Shown here: positions 40,101 through 52,080 of the stretch, piece after piece
How the letters are laid out: each line of letters begins with the position of its first letter
How positions within the stretch are numbered: the stretch's first letter is position 1
Source of the DNA: Zhengitettix transpicula
Taxonomy: Eukaryota; Arthropoda; Insecta; Orthoptera; Tetrigidae
Assembly (NCBI GenBank): GCA_037074705.1
Contig: CM073593.1
Coordinates: forward strand, 14,947,001 to 15,011,000
DNA: 64,000 nt
Direction of reading: 5' to 3'
Program-made: the position numbers and the translations under genes
The notes under the pieces: generated by a model
The model's database searches: none
The model's input: only the letters and a program-made list of their open reading frames with translations
Told to the model about the DNA's origin: nothing

Positions 40101-43100
40101 CATTCAACGAATATATATAGACTGTTTTAACATGTTCAAACATTTCCAACCCCACTCCTGCGGGTTAAACAATAAGTATTTATTGGGTGCAACATTTGGC
40201 CTGTTCCAATTTTTGAAAATTTCTACCTCCACCCAGCTCTTCCCACCCCATACTTGGACCAGGTTGTCATAATTAAACTCAGCAACATCCATAACCCCGG
40301 ATTCTACTCCAATCTCGATGGTTTTGTGTATTTTCAGGTGTAGATTTGTATACAGAACATAATACAAACACTCTGTTTTATTTATTAGAAGACAGATAAA
40401 CAGAATAGGATATTAAGGATGGAATGTATCATATAAGTATAAACATACCAGACATAGAATTAACAAAGCCAATAGTGCCAACAAAGTACATACAGCGTAA
40501 AGGACCTATAATTTTCCTATAAATTCACGTGTACATAAATGAAAATATGAAAAATTTATGTAATACAATAACTAACTTTGTCAGCATTACTCTTGATGCA
40601 TCGAATGAAGAAGGGATTAGCATGGTTCAGCGTGTCCATTAGGCTGTGAAGAGATTGCTGAAATTGTGCAGTAACAGTTTGTGGTTGTTTTCGTGCTTTG
40701 CATAATTGTTGTTGTCCTCCACCATGACACTGAGTACGACCAGCAAGAGTCTTTACCGTTTGTAAATTCTTCAAACTCTTCTTGCTACGTTCTCTGGGTC
40801 TGAATGATTTATTTTTCCTGAAGTCAAAAAATGATCAAGTAATGCCATTTGATGAACTGCATAATATGCATTTCTGAAGTACATTAATTAATACAAATTT
40901 ACTTAAGTATCGCAACATAAAAATGTGTTATTAATTATATCAAACAAATAAATTGAAAAATTAATTTTATTAATATCTACTAAATAAAATTGAAACTATA
41001 AACTTGAAATTAGGATACTGGACAACCTCCATTTATGACAAAAAATTTGATTTAAATTCATATATTGTACATAATATAGTTGTCAGTTATCTGTTACTTT
41101 AAAGAAACATGGATAGTAGCTATTTTCCAATTTTATTGTACATTTCTTCACAGAAAGATGAAAAAAACTTTATTGTCTCTACTAAACTATTTTTTAAGGA
41201 GTTATTAGCACAGCATAACATTTATACCAGTCACAGAAGATTTTAGAAAAACAAAAACATTTACACTTAAATTTAATGTTAGCCAAACACACAGAAAATT
41301 AATATCATACTATTAACATGCTATAAAACTCATTTGCATTCATTTAAAAGATTGAAAACTATACTAATGACAGAATAGAACACATCACATTAAGTTCTTC
41401 AGTTTACAAAGCTTTTAAGCAAAATTGTGACATAGAATTACATATCATATATACATAAAAATAACAATTTTTGACTTTGTGTGGGCATACAGATATGACA
41501 GTCAGAAAAATTAAAACAATTTGTACAAAAGGAGGGAGGGGGAGAGGGAGAAGGGGAGGGAGGAGAGGGAGATGGGGAGAGGAGGAGGGGAGAGGAGGAG
41601 GGAGAGGGGGAGGAATGTGGCTTAAAATTAAAACTCAGCATCACCACTCAGCATAGGAGGATATTCTTTAAATTTTCGGCATTGAGGATTTTGTTAGTGT
41701 AGATGGCCAGACTATCCCTGGTTGGACAAATGTGAGTTCCCTTAAAGGCTAGACTGTGGAGGTAGAGTTTAGTTTGACAACTGGCGAAGTGGAAGTATTG
41801 CAAGGTGTTTGTTGGTTTGATGTAGACTCATGTGGTGATTATAAGAGAACTAAGGTATACATATAAATTTAAGGAAGCTGGTGATGGTAATGAAAGTGGG
41901 GGGGGGGGGGCGTTCCAAGTGAACTTATCAGGGAATTTAGAGGAAATGGGAATCTCATACATGGAACCACAGTATGAAGATATCATGTATGAACCAGAAC
42001 CAGGTAAATAGTGTCAGTGGAGAGGAATTTAAGTGGTCCTGTTCCAGTTTCCCCATAAACAGGTGGCACAGGAGGGAAGCATCCAGTTAACCTTGGATGT
42101 GCCACTTATCTAATGATAGATCTGGTCTTGGAAAGAAAAGTAATTCCTGGTGAGGATAAACCGGGTGACGGCAATCAGAAAGTTAGTGATGAAGAATTAT
42201 TCAAGTGTCACCATTCTGTTGGCATGGGGAACAACATCTAATGTAACAATTAGGGTATTGGGTAGAAGTGGTTTTGGGACTTCACACAGGTAGCAGAGGA
42301 AATGTTTGCATCTAGGATGAAATAATGTATTTTTCAAACTATAGGTTGGATAGATTCATCTGCCAAAACAAATCATTTTGGTGGCAAGTTCTGACTAGCA
42401 ACAATTGGGTTGCCTGAGACAAAAATTTTGCAAAAATTCACAAACCTATTACCTCCACTTTTTACGAGTGTCAAATTTAATAAAAATTTTCATTGATATG
42501 CGTGATTTCAAATTATGTACTTTTTTCCTATTTTTATCTTGCAGATGATAAATCTCAAACTAAGACTCCTCCCTTCTTTCCCCCAAAAGCATAGCACTTA
42601 ACAAAACTGTGACAAGGCCAAATTAAAAAACATATTTGGACAGGAAAGAGAGATAGTGAAATTAACTTACCTGAAATCAACAGTTGGTCCAGTCGGGCTG
42701 AGGGGTGAAGATATTACAAATTTTTCAGGGCCTGAGGCCCCCTTTATCAGGAGAGGGGGCCTGAACTGCATGCCAGACGGTTCAGACCTACTCTCCTTCC
42801 TATCTAATTGTGTTACATGTATATAGAAGTGGGGTTTGAATTAATTTACTCTGAAATATGGATTCACATATTTCTTCAAATACTTCCTCAATATACATTC
42901 GTAATATTCAGTAACTACCTTTCCAAAATAGTTTTGTACAACCACGAAACAAAAACAGGTAAAATAATTCAAAATCTGTAGTTTACTATTTTCTCTGGCA
43001 CAGTTGATTTGTGATCACAAACAATTTATTTATTCTCATCTGACAAATAATAACAAAGTTTTATATTATTGTTTCATATTGAACTCTGTAATCACATCCA

Positions 43101-46100
43101 TGACATATAATGCTAAACAAGCTTGAGGAGACATGAGACATTTCAACCAACACACATGCCACAGAAAAATATAATAGCATTCGTTAGTCTTGAAATAAAC
43201 ATACACTCTTAAATATTGCTACTGGTAAGTTAAGTTCACATTATAATAGAAATAGTGTTTAAACAAACTATTCATCATCTATAAAGGACAAGAGAAATTA
43301 TCCAATGTGTCATTATTACACTCATAAAATGATCATATAAGTGAAGGTAGCTCTACATTTCACCATGGGTAGCACTAGACACATATGCAAATTTCACCCA
43401 GTGATAGCTTTATCATAAACTTAAAAACTAAATTTAGATCTGACTTAAGAATATGTATTTACACATAATAAATTGTGTGATAAACATACAGAATACTTGT
43501 GCAAAAAATCCTGTGCGAAGGTAAGAAAATTCAGAACATATTTGGAAAACTGAACTATTATAACTAGAAACTAAAACATGTTGTAGTAAACTATTATTAT
43601 GTTCTTCATTCTTTTGCTTGAATTTATAAACAGACATGAGAAAAGTATCATGGAAAGGACTAAAGAGAGAAGAGAAAATTCCTGAATGAGTATTTATACA
43701 AATTTCAATAGCAAGAAACTTTAATTATCTTCATTACCAATATGTGTAAAAAGATGTTATATATCTCGGACCCTGGTTACAAGCATTAATTTGCTTTCAT
43801 TGGTCAAGAAATTGAAAGATATAAAATTTTTAAGAATAGCCTGTATTTTAAACACATTTTTGTGTAATAAAATACTGGCTACACAGTATTGGCAAAATCA
43901 TAATAAAAAGTGTTATATTTCAGCAAAATAAATGTTTCCAATAGTTTTTTACAATTTCTTTATGAGAAGAAATTGACATTTATTTCAAATGAAGTATTCA
44001 CATATAGGAAACTGTGATTTGTAAAGTGTACATTTGATGAGATGTGCTCTCCTACTATTAGTAACCACCACCAGAAGACCTATTCTACAATGCGGTTGTT
44101 AAAAAAATCCTATCAACCGCTACATACATGACAATCTGGTTTGCTCGTTCCAAAACTCTTGCTTCGTCAGGACACAGCATTCTCTCTAACCCGCCTGAAT
44201 GTGGACTTGTAGAAGAATCTTTACAGCGTTTTCCTTCCACTTTCTTGTCTGACCAGTTGTAAAAGGTAAAATTTAAATCTTCTTTACTTGTGGGAAATTT
44301 GCTTATGCTTTGTTGTTCCTGTGCCTTTGAAGAGGTATGAATTTGAGGCCAAGACATGCGGTTTGGACTGTTGATAAAATAAATTTCTACTGAATTAAAG
44401 TGGACTTCAGTTAAACTTTATTATAACAGTAGCTATTGTGAATAAATAAGGTTAGAAGGAAAATTTTGGCATCTTACTAAACTACATTTTTGTAGCATAT
44501 ATATATATATGATTAATAAGGATATGACATAGTCAAAAATAATTGTGATATGGGTATGGAAAGGAAAGAGAGATAGCTTATGGTTCAGCTGAAAATGAAG
44601 TACGATGTAATCTTCAGTTCTTTATGGGACACCGCACTTCATTTTCAGGTAACCCACAAGCTCTCTCTCTTTCCTTTCCATACCAGTATCGCAATAAATA
44701 AATAAATAAATATATATATATATAAATCACTTAAGGAAAATGTTACAAGGTCCAATTAAATAACACATTAGGATAGGAAAGAGAGACAGAGTAGCCGACT
44801 TAACTGAAATCAACAATTGGTCCAGTTGGGCTGCGCTATGCTGTCTCTCTTTCTTATCCAAATATATTTTATATATAATAGGCTGAGGCCTTTGAAAATT
44901 TGAGTTCCATTTTGTCCCTTCTGACAACACCACTTGTTGATTTACCTATCCAAATGAGTTAATCAACTAAACAATTGGACCTTGCCACATTTCCTTATTT
45001 GATTTACATATACATATATATAATTTCATAAATACTATTAATATCAGAATAAAAAGATTTAAATTAGTTACATGTAAGCTAAACATTCAAAAACTAATTT
45101 TATTGGTTACTGCAATGCAACTAAGCAAGGCATGAGTAAAATGATTAATAAATAATTAATTCAATAACTAATTTTGTTTGTTCAATGTAACTAAGAACGG
45201 GAAAATAATGAATAAATCATTGTGAATTATTATGAATAAAATAATTAGCACCTTAATATCAAATAATTTTTAAGTCAGCAAATTATATATAATAAATTTC
45301 AATTCAGTAATTAAATCTATGAGCACAGTGAAATTATGAAAACATTTTGGAATCAGTAGTTCTTAGATATCCGTAAAACATGGGGAAAAATCATATCAGG
45401 ACTTTATGGTAGGTGCAAGTACGATAAATATTAATTAAGCTAACCAATTAAGGTAACAACACATTTGGCTAAGTTGTACTTTACATAGAAATTAATATTC
45501 TTCATCAATAAAAGCAACAACAAAACTTTCATTGGAGTTTGATTAATGTATTAAATAACATAGATGACATATAGTAGTGGAAAAATCCTTGAAGTGCTGG
45601 TTTGAAAACTGGAACTTGATTCTTGAAGAAAATGTACTCTTATTTTTCTATGCTTAAGTACTGAATGATGCTTAAGTACTGAATAATGTAGCAATAATTT
45701 AACAGAAAATATAGATCGAATTGAGCAAAATGACATTAATAAACTAAAATTAAGTGATAAATGAAATACCACACAACATTTCTGCGATCCTTGTTTTTGT
45801 CAGTGTGAATAAAAATGGTAAAAGCCTAATTTCAAAACCAGGTGACAAACACCAGAACCCACTTCAAAATTAATTTACATTATAACAGAACAAGGTTTTC
45901 AGACCATCAGCATTGATGTACCATATACACACATCATTAGCTTAAATGAAATAGGCTTTTTGAGAATAATTAATAAGGTAATACTTAAAATTACATTTTG
46001 TAAAATAAATGGGAAAAGAATGAAGACTGTTGGACAATAAATACTATACTAAGTTTCTGCAATCCTTTTTGCTTTCATCATGCTTTTGAGTTCGTCACCT

Positions 46101-49100
46101 GGTTTATGTGGTGTCATTCTTATGACTCTTGACTCTTTGAATCACCTGACGAAAGAAACAAGGATGTAGAAATGCTGTGTGGTATTTATTTAGCACTTGA
46201 TCTGCAATTTGGCTATTTATCTAATTAGTATACTTTTAACACAGTCATTTTATATTGTAGAATTCTGAGAAATATTTGGTTTGGTCATTCTTTTCAGGTT
46301 AGTCAGTGATGTGTGAAACCATATGCGCACATCAATCAAACCATGGAAAAAAGTTAGAAACCAGGCATAAATGAAGAAACTATTGCATACATCATGTGAA
46401 ATGTGGAAACATCTAGACTCAGGTGCACACTAACATGCAGAGTTGTTAAAAGAAATAGTAAAGTTTATACACACATGCATAGTCATATGGTACACACAAT
46501 CTCTTGTTAGGGAATCCATTATGGCTTCGTTAGGAAAAGAAGACTTTGTGGAAAATAATACATTCATATGAAAAAATTGAAGGGCACCTTCAAAAAATTA
46601 AATATATCCAAAGCACAAGTTGCAAAATCTCCTATAATAGACTTATTTCACCAAAATTGAACATTTCTTGATTGACATGATAACCAAATCTCGTAGGTAA
46701 GCCATGCCATAACATATAAATTATTTTTACTAAGTCATGTTACCCTTCACATAGATACATAGATAGATAGATATCCAAACAGATATGTACAAATGAATGT
46801 TGTTAACAGAAAACATTAATGTCAAACAACACCATGCTTAAAGACTTTAAAACAACAGCAAGACCTGCAGATAATAAAGTGTGAAATTAAGAATTATCAA
46901 CACCTAATGCTACCTGATAAATTATTTAGTAAGTTTACACTTACGCAATCCTGTTAATTGTGAGATTCACTGCCGAAACAGTCACAAGGTGGCTACATGG
47001 GGGTAAGAAAGACACTGTTAATGTCTCTCAAAAATTCACATTATATTGAAAGCTGACATATTACAGTACTGTGGACAATTTGATTTATGCATCTTTTTTC
47101 CTCATAAAAATAAGTCAACAATAACTACATAAACTCGTTGAAGCAAAATTTCACAACAAATATATGAAAATCACATCAAATATACATGAAAAATCTTTGT
47201 AATTCATCTAGATATTTTGGGCATTGTATACTGCTGTTTTAGCATAATATGACATTTTCAATATCTTATTGCATATCGATTTAAATCATCTATTTTTCAA
47301 TTCAAGACAACAATAATAGGCTCATTAAATGTTTGAACCCAATTATTTTTCTTATTAAAGTAATGTCAACCAAATGATAATTATATTATATATAAATAAT
47401 TAAACTAATATTACACAAATTTTGACTTCTCTATATCTTGAGGGGGGAGTGGGGGTGGAAGGGGGAGATTCATTAAAATAAAGTGTGTTTGGTGGTATAT
47501 TAACAAAATTATTTAGGATATAATGTTATAATTACACTAAAATACTGTTTTGTTTTGGAATCACAGAATAAAATTTGAGGTGGTTGGGAAAACATTAAAA
47601 ATGACCAAAATCCACTCAAAAATTTGTGATGAACAATAATTATCTGTTTTCTTTGAAATTTCAAAAGTTTTATGTATGAATTATCTGGTCTTCAATTTAA
47701 TTAAAGACTTACAAACTTTTCTTTTGTTGATTTCTTTGTTGGGGTTATTTGATACAAAAAATATTTCTATTCATGCTCTTCCATTGGTTCAAATAAGAAA
47801 GTAAAATAATCAGCTTCAATTGACTGATATAAGTTTTCTATAATTTGTTGATAAAAATATAGCCCAGTGGAAACAAATACTTTATAAAAGGAAATTAAAA
47901 GTATTTTACATTAAGCTTCAAAATATAGCTTTGGGCAAACATATCATAAAATGGGTTAGATCCCTCTATATAAGTCATTTAAAAATTCATGAAAATGAGT
48001 ATGAGAATATGTTGAAATATTAAACAACTGCAAAACATTTATGTAAAGTATGGGGATTGAACAGATTTTTCACTCAGTATGCGAAAGCTCAACTAGTTCT
48101 GCTGTAGTAACTACTGTCTTTTTTAAATTTATTAGACAAAACTTTTATCCTATGATTATAAGTTGGTTACATATTTTTACAGTATATACAATTTAAATTA
48201 TGTATGTAACATGGGAACTTCGAAATTAGGTTCACCCAGTAATTAACCTAATTTTGCAATTTTTTGTACTTTAACTTGTGTCTGAGGGCATACAATGTTA
48301 GGGTACAAGGGTTCGTAGGAGATTGTTGAGTTTGATAGAATGCATGGGTGGGGTCTGCGGGTGTGATTATGGAGTGGGTTTGGAGGTGCCCGAGTGTTCT
48401 GATGGAAGGATTATGTTGATAGGGCGTTTTCTTTTGAGGAGATGTGAGTGTAGTGGTGGGGGAGGGTTTCTATGGAATTGTTGAATTGTGGTGTTAGGAT
48501 GGTTGAAGGTGCTGTTGCTTATTGAGGTTAAAGATTTGATGATTAAGGAGTTGACTTTGGGAAGTTTAATGTCATGGGGGATGATGGAATTTCTGGGGTA
48601 CCAGGGAGAGTTAGAAATGGTGCAAAGGATTATGTTTTGTTTTGATTTTGGCTGAATGGGTTTTGGCTGTTACTTCCCATATGGATGAGGTGTAGGACCA
48701 GGTGGGTTGTATTATGGAGATGTATAAAATGTGTTTTGTGCTGATGGTGAGTGGGGCTTTTCTGTTTAGGAGGAGATATAGAGTTCTGAATTTAAGGCTG
48801 ATTTTGGAGAGGTGTTTAATGTGTGGTTTCCACGAGAGCTTTGAATCAAAGATGAGTCCTAGGCAGGTGGTTTCTGTTTTTTTTTTTTTGGGGGGGGGGG
48901 TATTTCTGCATTGTTTAGATAAAGGGGGATTTGAGGAGGATGGTTTTTGATTATTGTAAATGAGACAGTTACTGATTTAGTGGGGCTGATGCTGATTTGC
49001 CATTGTTTGGACCAATGCTCTAGGTTAGCAAGTGCTGATTGAAGAGGTTGGATATTGGAAGTGAGAGAGGAGTTTGATAGGAGATGGCAATATTGTGGGA

Positions 49101-52024
49101 GATGTTGTATAGCAATAACACTTCCTTGGGGGACACCTGGAACGATGGGGTGGATTTTGGAGATGTGATTATTTTGATGGAGAAGGTTGTGTTTGAGAGA
49201 TAGTTGAGGAGTATTCTATAGTGGGTGTCATTTAGGTAGTCTTTTATTTTTAAAAGAATGGAAGGGTGATGAATTTAGTCTATAAATGTGGTGATGCAGG
49301 ATTTGCGTTGTTTGAAGGAGTTGTGTATGAGGTTGGAGACGGAGTATAATTGATGGCAGCAGGAATTTTTTGGTCAAAAACGTATTGTTGGGAACTATGA
49401 AGGCAAGTTGGTTAATTAAATGAGGGAGAAGTAATTTTTCAAATAGTTTGTAAATTGTAGGAAGGAGACATAAATATGAAATTAACCTATTCTAACAGAA
49501 AAACTGAGTGTTTACAAAAGATTTTATGCTTTTTAAAATGTATATTATTTAAAATATACAACACAAAAAATTGAAAAGGAGAGTAACTTGAAGAGTTTGA
49601 TTCAATCAATTATATTATGCTTGTTACTTATTTTCACAACACAGTGCACATATATTAAAGGTGCAACTCCTGACAATACATATGTTTTGAAGGTTGTAAT
49701 TTAATTTTCACAGGCAAATACAGATTTTTTAAATCCCCAGCCCCTCAAAAATTTACTCTTTGTGATTTCTATCTTTAAGGGTAAGCGAAGTCTCATGTAT
49801 ATGAATTTCCACTACCAACTGACAACCCAGGCTTACTGTAGCCTTCTTACTACCAACTGGATATACCTTATATGTAATTTGTGTAATTGGACTTTGTAAG
49901 TTGTGTTAGTCTTCAAATAGGTTATCTTTCAGTACTAAAAATAAAGTGTAGAAAAAAATAGAATCACAATTAATTCCACACTTCTATTATGTGGATGAAT
50001 ATAATAGTGAATTTATTTTAGTCTTAAAAAATGAGTGTTGCAAGAGTGCCACAATAAGCTAGGCAACAAAGTATTTATGGGCAAACTATATTGCATAGAT
50101 AAATACACAAACTGGTGAACTTTACTTTTCAACATAGTCAACATGTTTAACCATATGCAAGTTCCAAAACAGAGGTATCAAAAGGTGAATAGAAGAAATT
50201 TGTATTAAGTATTGAAACCATGACATGTCATTTTCATTAACATAGTTATTGAGAGAAGTCCCGGTTATTGCATTCCACAACCATGACATTTTCATGGGAA
50301 TCAATAGTTTTTTTTAATAAACATTATTTAATTTCTGTAAATTAATACTCTTTAAATAAATGTGAATTAAATATTTCTAAAACACAACATTTGGAAGATA
50401 CAGCTACTCTTTTCCATAAAAGGGCATAACCATAAACATTATTTCTCAACTTCCGTTGACTCATGAACACCTTTGTTCACATACTTGTCTGTAGTAAAAT
50501 AAATTCAATGAAAATAAATAAAATTAAATGTATGAATACAGTGTCTTCAACACTATATATATATATTAGTAAGGCTCTGACATTGTCAAAAATAATTGCA
50601 ATATTGGTATTGAAAGTATGGACGTTGACGTACATCTGAGCTCGGGCACGATCAACACATCTGTCCACATCAAACCTACAAACACACTTCAATATTTGCA
50701 CTTCACCAGTTGCCACCCACACCACACAAAATGCTCCCTCCCATACAGTCTAGCCCTCAGGGGAGCACGTATTTGCTCCACCTGGAACAGCCTCGCCTCT
50801 TACACCAACCGGATCCTTAATGCCTTCATCAACAGAAACTATCCCAGCAACCTCCTCCAAAAACAGATAACCCGGGCCCTATCAAACCTCCAAACAACCA
50901 CACCCACTCTTGTCCAAAACAAAAAAAGTAGTCCACCCCTCACGACAACCTACTTCCCAGGACTACAAAAAATCAATTCCATTCTCCGCCTAGCTTACAC
51001 TGGACTGCAATCCAACCCTGAATTAAAAACCATCCTCCCCACCTGCCCAAGGGTTGCCTTCAGACGCCCACCCAACCTCCGAAATTTACTTGTACACCCT
51101 TGCAAAACCCACACCACAACCCGCCCACCCCTGCCGGGTTGCAAACCTTGTGGTAGGAGCAGATGCCATGTTTGCCCTATCTTACAGCCCACCACAACCT
51201 TTCATAATCACACAAAAACCTTCAAAATCAGAGAAAATATCACCTGCCTCTCCTCCCACACCATTTACCAAATTAACTGCAGACTCTGCCCTGCCTTCTA
51301 TATAGGCCAAACCAAAAGACCCCTCCCTGAACGTATAGCCAACCACCGCAGCACTGTCAAACTATCTAAAATCCAATTCCCAGTAGCTGCTCACGCCCAA
51401 AACCACAACATAAACAATTTCGATCAATGCTTCACACTCACCATCCTTAAAGCTCTACCCCCCAATTCATCAGAAGCAGAACTCCATCTATGGGAACTAT
51501 CTTTCCAATATGTCTTGCAGTCCAGGCAAAGCCCTGGACTCAACATCCTGTAATTAGTGCCCTTCCTACATACCATCTCCTCTTTCACGAGACCATGTGA
51601 GTATGTATGAGCATGCTCATGTATGTGTAAGTATGCATACATGTGTGTGTGTGTGCATGTTCATGTGTATTTGTATGTTCAAGCATACATGTATACATGG
51701 GATGCTTTGTATGAATGATCTGTATCCTAACCTTTCCTATGCCACAACCTCCCCCTGAGAGAGAAAGTTAGTGGCTTGGTGGGGGTGTTGATTGTTTATG
51801 GGCTACTGGCCGTGCGGCGGTCAAATCTCCGCAGTCCGCAGCCGGCCGGTGCACGGAATGGTGTAACACTCCTTCCTGAAGAAGGAGGCTGAGAGCCTCC
51901 GAAAATTTGAAGAACAACCTTCAGTTCCTCATGGCGACACCGCACTTCACTTTCAGGTAAGCCACAACCTATCTCTCTATCCTTTCCATACCAATATTTT
52001 TGACAATGTCACATTCTCACTATT

Positions 52025-52080
<56 letters not shown>

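Larger units (their letters stand above)
50565..52028 (+). mobile_element. Penelope-like element, 5'-truncated, with endonuclease ORF and 3' hammerhead
   Basis: Starts with an inverted piece of its own 3' end (TGACATTGTCAAAAATAATTG...TTGGTA at 50580-50609), then the ORF (50618-51553), a 3' region with a short (TG)n run, GGCCGGTGCACGGAATGG, the hammerhead (51876-51912), ACTTTCAGGTAAGCC (51946-51962) and the end CCATACCAATATTTTTGACA...TATTACAATATA before a TA tract. Inverted fragments at the 5' end are typical of PLE insertions. Antisense to Myo9. Reverse transcriptase core missing. Confidence 0.9.

Noticed and set aside
50618..51553. Host gene nested in the Myo9 intron
   Set aside because: RT thumb, zinc knuckle and GIY-YIG order is specific to Penelope-like elements, and partial copies occur at 26161 and 52345.
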